Shown here one piece after another: positions 1 through 12,200 of a stretch of DNA of 64,000 bases (within the stretch, counting starts at the first letter, position 1; each line of letters starts with the position of its first letter). The translations under genes were made by a program, and so were the position numbers. The stretch lies in assembly GCA_947034885.2 (NCBI GenBank), contig OX344750.2:16920053-16984052 (forward strand), written 5' to 3'. The stretch is from Thuidium tamariscinum. Its lineage: Eukaryota; Streptophyta; Bryopsida; Hypnales; Thuidiaceae. Below the pieces are notes generated by a model. The model saw nothing but the letters and a program-made list of their open reading frames with translations. It ran no database searches and was not told the origin of the DNA.

Positions 1-1636
1 TTGAACTTTCTAGGCAATTTAGGCAATTTTAGACAACTTTTGCAAAACTCCTTCTTTACTTTTGAAATTTGGCAAGTATGTAACTTATACGACGTGAAAT
101 GCAAATGTCAAAAGAAAATAACCATGTTTAATTAGTGTAAAAATCTCATTCTAGAAGGAGTTAAAAGTTGCAGGCCATGTTGGGCTAGGTTTTAAGAAAT
201 TCTTATAACTTCGAACATTATAATCTTCTAATCCGTGTGATCAAAGCTTTTGAAATTTTTTACACATTCTTGAAGTAGTCTAGTTCAATTTTGTATGGTT
301 AAACATTGAGAAAAACTTAAATTCTTTTTTCATTGCCTTAGAAAGTGACAATTTTTTGCAATTTTTGTGTGAAATGTGCCTTGGTCCTTTAGAGGCTAAT
401 TATGGCTTCAATTTTGTCATAGATTCAAATGCGTCCTATGGTTGTAAAGTGGGTCCTAAATTTGTTAACATCTAAAAGACAAAATTCATTATGAAATGGT
501 CAAAGATCATGTATGATCTATATTTAGACATCTAAATCGGGTTTAACCCCTAAAGCCTTGAACAACGTTTTTTGAGATTATAAATTTTTTGGGTAGCTCA
601 CTATGGATGGAGTTTTTATTTTTTTTCTTTGAAATTTTGATACAATGTGTGCCCGAGGAGTAGCTTTAAGGCCCGTCAATTTTCATAAATTTTGACTTCA
701 CAGTTAAAAAGTTATGGCAGGATATGTTGTTTTCTTTACTCAGCGGGCAGAACAGGGAGCTGAAAAACTTCTTCAAAAAAACTTTTTTCTTAAAAGTGAA
801 ATTTCAAATTGATTCTTTAGGTTTATACAGACATGGGAAGCTTTGAATCAATCCATTCCGATCAATGAGTCAAAAGTTATGAAGATTTTGAGTTTGGGGT
901 AGTTTGCGGCCAGTTACAAAATCTCTACAATACAAAAAAAGTTTGAAATTCTTCATTTAATTCAATTTTTCATATTTTTGGAAAAAAATAAAAACAGAAG
1001 GTGTAGATTGTTTATTACAACATTTTAACCATTGGGATTGAAAATTTTCAATTCCATGAATAAAATGTTCACAATTTAGTATTTTGTCTCATTTTTTACT
1101 TCTTTCTACTTACTTATTTTTTCCTATATGTTGTACAATTCCAAATGGTTTGAATTTTTTTGAGAATGTAGCCAACTTGCATTGAAGTATGAATTCAAAG
1201 AGTAACCACCATTTTGAATTTTTTTTCACACAAATGTGACCTTCTGAAGTGCAGCTGCCCGGATTTTTGCAGGGATAAAAAAACATTTTTTTGTCAATTC
1301 AAATGCTTATATCTTGCAATCTACACGGTGGAAATTTTTGAAATTTTTTCCGCATTTTTACAAACCACCTTACTACAAGACCCTAAGGTTACATGAGTCA
1401 AAATGTGTTTAAAAAAAAAATTGCACTTGTATTAGAAATGGCAGTTTTGGAGCATTTTTGGTGAAAACATAGTCAAAAACCTTTAGGGGTTAATCCCTAA
1501 AATCCTAAGGGCTTTGGACAAAATACAAATGTGTTATAAAATATGAGTTTTATAACTTTTTCAAGTTTGCATCAAAGAAGATATTGTGAAGCATGAAAAG
1601 TAGAATCTATTTGTATAGTCAAAATCATAAATCTAT
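1..1636. other. AT-rich spacer without a gene
   Basis: AT-rich DNA with many short T and A runs. No reading frame longer than about 60 codons looks coding and no splice pattern joins any. It contains one copy of dispersed repeat R1, listed separately. Confidence 0.7.
541..905 (+). repeat. Dispersed repeat R1, copy 1
   Basis: Begins with AACCCCTAAA and continues through recognisable blocks (GGATGGAGTTTTTATT, GTAGCTTTAAGGCCC, AAAAGTTATGGCA). The same blocks occur in the same order at 24037-24405 on this strand and at 31262-31490 on the other. The copies differ by many substitutions and small indels, so they are old. No coding potential and no clear terminal repeats were seen. Confidence 0.75.
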
Positions 1637-2197
1637 ATCTAGATGGTGAATTTCGTTAAAATGGCGGTATTGCATTAGGTTGACACTTTTGACAATTTAG
1701 ATCGCGTAGTTTGAAATCTAAGACTGACATAGATTTTTGATATTTACATATGTTGTAGATGTCTAAAATCTACACATGTCCAAGATGTTTCAAAAATATA
1801 CATGTATCCTAGATGTTTGAAATTTATACCATTCCTAAATGTTAGTTTTCATTTCAAACCGTGCGGTTTGAAAAATGGCATAAGGAATATTGCATTAGAA
1901 GAAATTTGAGGGCATTAGGAGACTGCGGGAACGCAGTTTCTGCCTTGTGAACTCGAATCCTACGTGGTCGGGACATTGCCACGTAATATTTTTTTTTTTT
2001 CATTAAATAAATTTTTTTGGACTTATTTTCATATTTCAGGACCCAAATTTTATTTTATTTTATTTTATTTTTTCGATAAAAGTTGGCCTGACAGGGTTCT
2101 GCGGCATTGGGAGCCGTTTCGGGAACAGACCCGAAAAGGTCCTGTAATGCCCTCAAATTTCATCTAATGCCATTTTAACAAAATTCGCCATCTAGAT
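1637..2197. repeat. Outer inverted repeat enclosing M1 copy 1
   Basis: The 29 bases at 1637-1665 and the reverse complement of 2169-2197 differ at only two positions (shared core CTAGATGG and TTAAAATGGC). The M1 element at 1892-2170 lies against the right arm. The structure looks like one inverted-repeat element with another nested at its edge. Confidence 0.7.
1892..2170. mobile_element. MITE family M1, copy 1
   Basis: About 279 bp. The left end reads GCATTAGAAGAAATTTGAGG and the right end is its imperfect inverse (CCTCAAATTTCATCTAATGC). No transposase is encoded; the small frame inside is low-complexity. Related ends and length are found at 5040-5309 and 37420-37706. Family assignment to a DNA-transposon superfamily is not possible, because no clean target duplication was identified. 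Confidence 0.75.
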
Positions 2198-4638
2198 TTC
2201 ATTCTTTTCAAATGAATTTTGAAGATATAACTTCAAAAATTTATCAAAAATATAATTTTTATTTTAAGGCATATGAATTTTTTTGATTGGTCAAAATTGT
2301 GGTTTCTATTGATTTGTAAAAAAATGCATAAGACCTTGTAATGAAGGCACCAATAATTTCTTCAAATTGTAGGCAAATTCTAAACACTTTGTACTATCTC
2401 TCTTATAATTTTGTTTGATTGTAGTGATCTTTGTTTTGAATATAAACATTGAAAGACAATCCAATATTTTCAATATTTTTTGTCCAAAAATGATGCCCAA
2501 AGTTGAGCAATGACCAACAAATGGTTTCTTGGGCGCTTTAGGGTCAAGTATTAATATTTTATTATGTAATCTTCTTAAAACGGATTGTCTATTGTTGCAT
2601 AAAGTTCAATTTGTTTCATGAAAATTGTCGTTAAGAAATTTGTAGTAAAAAGTGAAAATAAATGATTAAATTTAGCAATATGAATCTAATCATTTTGAGT
2701 TTTTTTTCCTAAGGTGCAAGTAGCAATAGATATTGGTCCAAAGGTTTACCAATTAATTGCTTTATTTTTTACATCCAAAATATCCTTGCCAATGACCTTC
2801 AAGTTAAATGTGTCTATCAACTAAATTTGTCCTTTTATATAATTGAAATATAAAATTTTGATGTCTTTGAGTTGTGAAATAATATTATATTGATGTCAAT
2901 TTTTCAAATTTTTTGATAGACAAATAAAATAATTTTGATAAAAAAAAAAGAATAATATTATATCAATATAATATATATATTGGATTAGTCTATATCTTCA
3001 TCATTAGTAAAGTTTAGAATGATAAAGATAATTTTTTATTTTATATTAAGCCCTAAATATCCAAGGCCTTTTTTGAACTTCTAAAAATTTGCCCTAAATT
3101 GAATAAGAAACCAACATTTTGATTAGATTTATCAATTTTAAAGAAAATGTAATCATACAAATTCAAACTAGATATGTTAGAGATCACTTAGAAAGAAAAA
3201 ACATAGTAATATCACTTGTAGATTGAAAGATTATAATGATAGTGTTGAAAGTGCAAAAGTGACTTGAAGTCTTTTGCTCCTTTTTTTACATGTCAAATCT
3301 ATAAAGTTGGTCACCAAAAATATATAGGGTTGAAGAGTTTGACATGCATAACATCAATCAATTTATGGCTTCTCAAAATCTACTCTACAATTTTTTTAAA
3401 TGATTGAATTTCTATTGTGATTTTTTCTCCAAGAGCTAGTATATTTGAGGCTCATTTCTATGAGCCCTCAACATTATGGAAAGTCAAGATTGCAATGGAC
3501 ACCCTTGCACAAAATCTTGAATAGAAAAATCATAATGAATCATTTTCAAGATTGAATTTTGATGCTAAAATTAGACTTCAAAAAGAAGTTTTTCATAAAT
3601 ATCAACTACTAAAAATAGCAATTTTGTTAGGTTTTATTGAACTTCAAAGTCTTGCAAATACTGTATAATTTGGATGCCTTAGGCATTCAAGGGTTAATCC
3701 CTATAGTCCCAAGGCCTTTTTTCATTAAATTTCACTCAAAGTTGCTATTTTTATTTCAAAAAGCAAAGAACTTTAGAAGAAATTCCAAAAACTTTGACCA
3801 AAAGGATTGCAAGACATTTGCACTTGAAATAAAGAAAATCTTTTTTTTGCTAAATAACTTCCTTGTTAAGATTTTTTAAGACTTTAAATCTTCTTTGATT
3901 AAATTATTTTTACTATGCTTATTGAAATAGAAAATTGTATTTTGAAAAATTGTATTGAAAGTCTAGGAAAGACATTTTAAAAAACAAATCTATAATTTCC
4001 ATTCTTTCAAATATTATGAGACGAAAGTGGGTCCAAGATTGAACAAGACAAAAGTGGATCCAAAAGCTAAACCTTTAATAATTCCAAGATGGGATTGAAA
4101 TAAAATAATTTCAACAATAAGATTGTTTCAGTAATTGATATTTTTTGAATTTTTTTGAATTTTTCTGAAAATTGTGTTAAAAAAAACAAATCCAATAGGT
4201 TTTATTTTTGAAAAGATGCTTAGAGTGCTTGAAAAATAAGATTGTTTATAGCATTTGTATCACTCATGCCAAATAGAGTGAATCAAATCTTTCTATATAG
4301 AGAAGAATATTTTCTATGAGAAAAGGGAATTTAAAAAAAATTATTTTGACCTTTAGTTTTTTATGTTATCCAATGAACTTCATTTTAGGCTCAGGGTGGA
4401 AAAACTTTTGCTTTCAAGTAGTGATTAAATAAAAATTGTATTTTCAAAAAGCTAGTGGTTTTTTAATTTTCAAAAAAGTTTTAAAAAATCACAATGAAAA
4501 TTGAGATTGTAGGATACTACCCAAAAGTCATTTGTCCCTTGAAGAAACACTAGCCTTCTTTGGACTTATACTAATTTAAACATTATTGTTAGAAATAAAA
4601 TAATTCATATCTATATTGACAATAGTAACTATGTCCAA
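2198..4638. other. AT-rich spacer without a gene
   Basis: Long AT-rich spacer. The reading frames at 2306-2500 (minus) and 3637-3879 (plus) are rich in Phe, Lys and Asn, as random AT-rich DNA would be, and show no domain. Nothing else was recognised. Confidence 0.65.
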
Positions 4639-4915
4639 TCATAAGAGGTTTTCTTACCATGTTGGAAGACTGCAAGTTCCCAGACTATGGGAACTCGTTG
4701 AAAATTGTCCTAGCAACTGATCTGATGTGGCATAGAGGCTGCCACATTAGATAATAATATTTTATTAAATAAAAAATATTTTAAATTAAAATTTATTATT
4801 ATTTTATTTTAAGTTTTTTTAATATTTTTTTAATTCTGACCAACAGTGGCTGGTTCATAGAATGGGGAACGAGGCTGAAACAGTCTCTCAATACCCCAAA
4901 AAAACCTCTTATGAG
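4639..4915. mobile_element. Foldback element M2
   Basis: The left end ATAAGAGGTTTTCTT near 4641 is matched by an inverted AAAAAACCTCTTAT at the right end near 4912. Further in, GAAGACTGCAAGTTCCC on the left pairs loosely with GGGGAACGAGGCTG on the right. The middle is AT-only sequence. About 277 bp, no protein. The inner arm resembles the subterminal part of M1, so the two may be related. Confidence 0.6.
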
Positions 4916-5039
4916 AAATTACTAACAACTAGAGGTATGCATAACCTGAGGCCGAGTTTAGACTAAGATACATGACCAAGAAATGCTAGAAATTAAACAA
5001 TCCTCTTAGTTGAGAGCATAGTCGATAGCAATTTTTTAG

Positions 5040-5309
5040 GCATTAGAAGAAATTTGAGGGCAGTAGAAGGCTGTTTTGGATCTATTCCTAGAATGGTTCC
5101 CAATATTATTGACTGCTGTTAGCCAACATCAACCCAAAAAAGAAATTTGGGTCCTGAAATATTAAAAAAATTCAAAAAAAAAATTCAAATTTTTTTTAGT
5201 GACATGGTAGCCTCTCAACCACATAGGATTCTTGTTCCTATAGTAGAAACTACGTTCCCGCAGTCCAGGAACCTGCAGTGTTCGAATGCCTTCAAATTTC
5301 ATCTAATGT
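5040..5309. mobile_element. MITE family M1, copy 2
   Basis: About 270 bp. The left terminal sequence GCATTAGAAGAAATTTGAGG is identical to that of copy 1, and the right end is its inverse (CTTCAAATTTCATCTAATG). An internal TTTGGGTCCTGAAATAT block has counterparts in the other copies. Non-coding. Confidence 0.75.
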
Positions 5310-5884
5310 TGTGTGGTTTTTTGGACCATGTTTTGTACCCTAGTTTAAATTTAACCTTAGTGGCAAAAATAAGTTGCAATTCATAATTGACTTAGGTTGG
5401 GGTGAGCTACCTCCCCTGCTCAACTTCTCTTAGTCATCCTAGGAGTGCAAGTAAAAAAAGCCCCCTATTTTGTACTTCATTAATTTACATTGTACACCTC
5501 CTAGTGTAGCTGACTTTGGCCTTCTGATCACAAATATTCTATATGAATTCAAAATTTGTGTTAAGAATAATATTCTATTAAAATGTTTTTCACTATAGTT
5601 ATTTACAGTTAATTGTAGACATAAAGGCAATTAGGGATACGATTAAAATCCTTTAAGCCAATAGGAGAGAAGAACTATTCTTCTTCTCTCCTCTCTATAT
5701 ATGTTTGAAACTTTCTTCTAAAGTATACTTTTCTTGTTACATGTTTTGGTTTTGTTTTGTTTCCTATTCTCAACAATTTGCAAATTTTAGAAAATAAAAA
5801 ATTTCCGATGGGCTGAGCGGGCTGTCAGTTGAATCGGCTCACCTTTCTGCCTGTTCTCATCCTTCCACACAACTCAGTCATGTA

Positions 5885-5950
5885 CCCATCCATCCACATT
5901 CATCTATCCATCCATCCACACTCATCCATCCACTCACACTCATCCATTCC
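5885..5950 (+). repeat. CATC/CCAT microsatellite
   Basis: Imperfect tetranucleotide array (CATCCATCCA, CATCTATCCATCCATCCA, CTCATCCATCCA) in the SEC3 leader or promoter. Confidence 0.75.
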
Positions 5951-6202
5951 CACGATTCGTCCCTTCCAGTCCATTACGCAGCTTTCCGTCGTCGTCGTCG
6001 TCATCCTTTTCTCAACCAGAACTGTCCTTCTCCGACAGCCCCGATCTCTGGCCCGAGTCCACAACTGCCGTCGAATTACGCCATTGCACGCAATCGGCCT
6101 GATTGCAGACCAACTCACAGATCCGCTGTCACGACATTCCCTAGTCTCAGAATTTCCCACACTAACAACCCCTGGAATGGCATTTTGAGTAGCGAGATCG
6201 CA

Positions 6203-6211
6203 TTAGGGTTT
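6203..6211 (+). promoter_or_regulatory. Telo-box in SEC3 leader
   Basis: TTAGGGTTT on the sense strand, inverse of the plant telo-box AAACCCTAA, which is known in promoters and leaders of growth-related plant genes. Similar motifs in the same orientation precede NAA10, the F-box gene, gamma-CA and the phosphatase. Confidence 0.5.
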
Positions 6212-6277
6212 GCGAGCACAGTCTTTTTGTTTGATTGTCACTGGCGACCTGGAAGATTTGGGAGAGATAGGTGAGCG

Positions 6278-9200
6278 ATGGCCGCAAATGGAGGAGTTGG
6301 AGAGGACGGGGGGGACATGAATCACGCCGTGGAGGCGTTCTTCGCCGGCTCGGAGAATTCCGTGGTCATGGCGTTCCATGTGGCCAAGAGCCAGGCGTCG
6401 TGGAGTGTGGCCGGGCGACGTACGCGCCATAGTACGAAGCCGCGCGTTCTGGCTCTCACGGGTATGCTTCTTGTTTGGTGGATTTGTAGGTTTTGGATGG
6501 TTCTAGGGTTGTCTCATGGTAATGCGGGGGAGTTAGTGTGTGTGTTAGAATAGAGTCACTGGAGACAATGTGGCTCTGGGAGGAGATGCTATTCACAATG
6601 CCGCAATGCGATGGTATGTTGGGACAATGTAGGGGGATCTGTGTCGTAAGTCATCGTTATCATATACCCTCTCTATTTGGTAGAGCTTGGGAGCAACAGA
6701 ATTCTAAGTTTTCTACTGAAATTTCATCTGGACATTTAGAGACGGATGGTATAGTCACGGTATTTTTAATACATTTATTGAAGAAATCTGAAGTTAGAGA
6801 TTCATGAAGGTATGAACGTAAGAAGCTATGCTTCACTGTCGGCTTTCTTTCAAGTTTTCAGTTGGAAAGGGCATTTTCTGAATCCTTTACAAATAATGTA
6901 GGTCATCTGAGTAGTGCTCAAAGAACAGTGTGCGTTACTCTATGAGCTATTTTTAAAAGATCATTACATTTATGGAGGTTGAAACAACGTAGAATGAAGT
7001 GAGGGAGTGCGATTTATATAATTTTTAGCTTACAGCACTTTTGTAACTTGGTAGTACAAAGTTTCTAACAATTAAATTGAAATAACGCCCACGCGAGTAG
7101 GCATGTAGACAGGGCAGACTGTATGTTCCTTGCGGGGATGCAATGCAAAGTTGTTCTCGTATTTCCATTTGAATTCAGCCGCCGAAGAGCTTCTTATATT
7201 GTCTCTTGCTAACTGACCATCTCGGCAATGCTCGCTGTAGCACGCAGTATGTGGTGCTAGCCTTAACAAAGAGAATCCATTCTGTATGGGATAATTTCAG
7301 TAGGGATAAGGTAGAAGATACTATTTTTGTCACTGTAAGCACTTTAACACATGTAGGAGGTGCTTTATTGGGATGTAGACACAGCTCTCTTCAATTACAC
7401 TTGGGGTATATCTCTTGAGATCAAATTTTTATCACTATGTATAAATTCTTCATGCAATTTCAAAGTGGGAGGTCGTAGAGCAGTACTGATCGGACTTTAG
7501 ACAAGCCCATTTGCATTTAAATATCAATGACCAAGTCATGCTTACAACCAACTTTCTAATTGAAGGCCTATCAGGAGTATGAATTGATGAGTTGCTGTTG
7601 GTAACAAAGGTCAGTATAGGAGACGGGATCAGGTCTTTAACGGTTTTAGTATCCTCTACTTCGTGATGACTGGCAGTAGGCCCTTCAACATGCGCGACAT
7701 CTTCAATGACCTATGGTTGGCTGCCTTCCAAGATGTGGAGAGTATCTTAAACGCGGTACATTAATGAACATAGAGTGGCATGTGGACTGACGCTCGTTTT
7801 CTCTTGGTTTGTTCCCTGTCACCAAATCTTGTACAGTAACGGGAGCTGAACAAACACAAAAGTTCAAAGTGAAACTGCATGTTTTGAAGGAGACTCCAAC
7901 TGGTATGCAGGTATGAGAATTAGTCCCTTAGCACTATCTTTTTTGGGACAAAGTGACAAGGTCATGATGGAGTTAGGCTTACCTGATTGTTTTTGTTCAG
8001 TTGCGATTGTGCCTGATCGTGAGCCGAGTGGTGGTCCCTTTGGGGCTGGTTTAGTTGTTGAAATTGAGTCAGTTGGATGAATCAATTAATTGTATTAGGT
8101 CTGATCCAGAAGTCTCACGCTAAGTTGACTACTACCTGGTTTGATATGCATTTAGAAATCATATTCTGGCTTTTCTCAGTATCGTATTGTACATGATGAT
8201 TGTTCCTTACCTCAAGATTTAGACGTACATGGACTAAGTATGTTACATGTTGGATGCGCAGCCTGCGAAAGTATATAAACTGAAACACCTGAGCAAGATT
8301 GAAGCGGTGTCTAGTGATAACAGTGGCTGTACCTTCGTGCTGGTTCTCAATCTATTCTCTATTACTCTCTTAAATGCAGGGGCTGTCATTCGTCTTCACA
8401 AATGCCTGATTTTCGTGGCGTAACCTGTGGCTATTTTTCCTGTTAGTCCACGTTTTTTACCCGTACAAAAAGTTGCAGTGTCATAAAGTCGATTTTTTTA
8501 TGGATGGCTGTTTGGAAGCGCACCATACTTCTTGTTCAGTTTCAATACTTGAGTGTCGACATAGTTTAATTTTGAAATTCAGACCGTATTGCATGTAATT
8601 TTTTATTTTCAAACTTTTGGACATGCTACTAATTTTGGAATCTCAGAGTTCACAAAGTGCTAAAACATTTAAATATTTTTTCCCTTCTTTTGGATATTGG
8701 TCTACAAATTTTGATAAGTTCGGACATTTTTCAAAGTTTCCTTAATTATTACGAAATAGACCTGTACCCGTACTGAGGGTAACCTTCATCAGCAACTTCT
8801 TTGAGCTTGTCTGTTCAGCTAGTTTTAGTGACTCCATGAAGTGTAATTTTTTGAGGATTTTTTAATTTCATATGTTGAAGCTTCGAAGGACCAGTACAAT
8901 GTGGAGAATGCAAACGCTTTTGGTGTTTTCAAGCGTTTTTAAGCATCACCTTTTGAAGTTTGTGACTTTGATTAGTTTGTCTGTGCTGCTGTGATAGGGG
9001 TTTGACAATTTGAAGAACAAGCCAGTTGCTCCACCTCAATGGACTTTGCGGACGCGTGATGATAGGTGAATGCCAAGACTTGTTTACTTGACCAGTATTC
9101 GGAACTGTCAGTTTTCCCCGCTTCAAGATGTTTTTAATTGCTTGAGTATATACACTCTTCCAATATTGTCGTTTTTCCCTCGTATTACCGTTCTGCAATC

Positions 9201-12200
9201 CTTTCACACAACAGATTACCATGCAATTAGGTTGACATAATATTGGATGATTCGTAATTTCAACCGGATTTGTTTGAATGTTGAACTTTGGATTTACTTT
9301 TCCTGTGGAAACGCTCGGTCCTGCGTATTATCTTACGATCAAAAGAACGCTTCGTGTGGTTCATGACTTCTTTTCTGCATTTCAGAAACCACCTTCTTAC
9401 AGGTATTTTGAAGCTTTGTAAAGAGAACCTGGGGCGAGTGCCAAAGATTGTGGGCATGGACGTTGTGGAAATGGCACTATGGGCTCAGGTATATGTTCTC
9501 ATCCCTCATCCCACCTGCAGAACTGAATGTAAGCGCTTACATTCAGTTTACCCTTCGTACACTTCAGTGATGAGCTGGTGCAGGTGTAAGGTAATTATTA
9601 GTCATCTCAAGGAAGGTACTAGTTGTAGAGCCACGTGTAAATACTTGAATCGTAAACGGTTTTTAATTTAGCTCATGATTTATTGTAGGCTCATGCGAAA
9701 ACTCTTCCAAGTGGAGGACCGGTTGAAAAAGATTCTGTTGATACTGGAGTGGAGAAGAGTGAAAAGGTCAGCGTGGAGAGGGAACTTGTTTCGAAGGCTG
9801 AGGAAGAGGATATGGAGGCCTTACTTGGAACGTATGTCTCTTCTCACATTTTTGGTATTCCAGACTAAAACGGTCTTTGGCGTTTTGAATTAGTTTATGC
9901 AGTCAGTTATTGACTTATTATTTTTAGTGAGAAACTTTCTTAATGAGCTTTAGCTTGATTTTTCACCAGAATTGTGTTTAAATTGGTAGTTCGATTGGCC
10001 TTATCAGACTCCGTGAACGTATTGATATGTTCTTAACGATATTTGTATCTTCTTTTGGTCCGCGTATTCGAATGACATTCGTGTAATGTGGCTCTTACAG
10101 ATACGTTCTTGGTATAGATGAGGCAGAGGCATTCTCAGAGCGGTTGAAACGTGAACTCACTGCTTTGGAAGCTGCTAATGTGCATGCCATTCTAGAGAGT
10201 CAACCACTTGTAGAGGAGGTACGCTTCGTCCACTAGATTAGTTTCATGATTCAATGAGTCTCACTTTGTTTTTGGCCAGATGTGTACTATTTCTTTGGAG
10301 TAAACGTTCCTGCATTTTCCTCATGTGATTATCTTTTTCCGAATCAAATTATTATGCAAGCAATATCAGAAATTGGTTGCAGCACACCAGTTAACAAGAT
10401 TCAAAGATTGAAGAACTTAACTCATTTCATATCAAATGGCGAAAGAAGTGTAGTGGCGAGCTTACCGTTTTCATCCGAGCCACTTTTGATTTTATGTACT
10501 TTCAGGTTCTTCAACAACTAGATGCTGCCCAAGGAAGTGTTGAAGACATGGACGAATGGCTAGGTATCTTCAATGTGAAATTGCGTCACATGCGAGAAGA
10601 TATTGAGTCGGTACATATATCACCAGATTCCTGATGATTTTCTTGTAGCGTCATGGAGCAGAGTTGCATGACTTGGTGCTGTTAGTGGCATAAAAAGCAA
10701 TTTGATAGATGCTACGCCTGAGTAAGTTTGGTTCATCATTTTGTTCTGTGAGAGTATATTAGGTGAAATTTTTACTGTTCGCCTGGGATTGTTCGTTGCT
10801 ACCTCTAATTGTCTTCACCTGGTACAGATGGTGCATACTTTGAAGTCATGATCCTCAGTTAGTCGTTCTACTGGTACCCCTATATGGACGGTTTATTTAA
10901 GTGGATAGTACCTAATGGAATGGTCATGACAGATAGAAGCAAGGAACAACAAACTGGAGTTGCAGGCCCAGAACAATGCAGCTTTAGTGGAAGAATTGAA
11001 TGCGTTGCTGGAAAAGCTGAGTATCCCTCCTGAGGTATGGGATCTGATATTTTGGGTGTTCTCGTGTATCCTCGTGTGTCCATGTAACCTTGTCTTTCAG
11101 GGACTCTTTTTCCAGATTTTAATATCTCACCTTGAGCTAAATGCATATTCACTTACTTCGTGTCTTCATCGAATTTTCGTTTCAAGGTATATGCGCTGAT
11201 TGCTTTTGTATGGCAGTATGCAGCAGTTTTGCAGAGCGGAACTTTTGAAGATGCACGAATGCCTCAGAATTTAGAAGCTTGTGATTGGTTAGCTTCTGCT
11301 TTGCGAAGTCTTGACGCCCCGTTTCTAGATGCCAATTATGTTAACATGCGTGCTGTAAGCTTCTCGAACCCCGGTTAACATAGTTCTTTTAAACACTTGT
11401 TTTCGTGTCTTTGGAGATTGTCTCCATGCAGTTGATATTAGAAGTTAGATGAAGATTATATGTGTTGATGACTGCTCTCTTGACAAAAATACTGGTTCTG
11501 ATAGCTGTCTAATCTGATATAACTGTCTATGCGTCTTATAAGTGGCAGGATAATGCGGTATATAGCACTCAAAGTTTATGGTTAATGCCAATTACCTGAC
11601 GAACAATGTGACTCTTAAATTAGGAATATTGTGAAGCTGTCTATGAAATTTGAAAAATTTCATCATCAGCCTGAGACGCAATGTATAAGTAAAAATTCCG
11701 AAGCCTTCTGATCGTTTCGCAAGCTCTACTCCTGAATTCAAGCTTTGATGTACGTGCAGGTCAAGGACAAGCGTTTAGAGCTTGAAAAACTAAAGTCTAC
11801 TTTTGTTCGAAGAGCATCTGATTTTCTGAGGAAGTACTTTTCTAGTGTGGTTGATTTCATGATCAGTGATAAGACCTATTTCTCACAGGTTGGTCTGCAG
11901 AACATAATTTCCCTTGTTATTAAATGTATTCCGTAGCTTGTAGGTTTGCAGATTTTGATGCTTTTGCAGGGCCGTCCATGCTGCTATCGTTTATTGCTAA
12001 CAAAAATGTCGGTATTGAGTGATAAAGAGGGGGCAGTTGAAACGACCGGATCATGCAGATTTGAGATTCAAATGTCGTACATACGCTAGAATGCTACAAC
12101 ACCTGAAGGTAAGCAATCGTGTGCATGCTACCCTATGTGCATCTTACAAACGACAGAGACTGAACACTGCCACTGTGTTGATCAGTTTTGAAGTCATGTG

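Larger units (their letters stand above)
5310..6277 (+). promoter_or_regulatory. SEC3 promoter and leader region
   Basis: The base composition shifts from AT-rich to mixed near 5810, marking the promoter and 5' leader of the SEC3 gene. A run of CATC/CCAT-type repeats lies at about 5885-5950. TTAGGGTTT at 6203-6211 sits 67 bp before the start codon. Overlapping frames on both strands (5829-6188, 5900-6160) come from the simple repeat and are not genes. Confidence 0.5.

Noticed and set aside
5829-6188. Overlapping frames on both strands before SEC3
   Set aside because: Created by a CATC-type simple repeat in the SEC3 leader.
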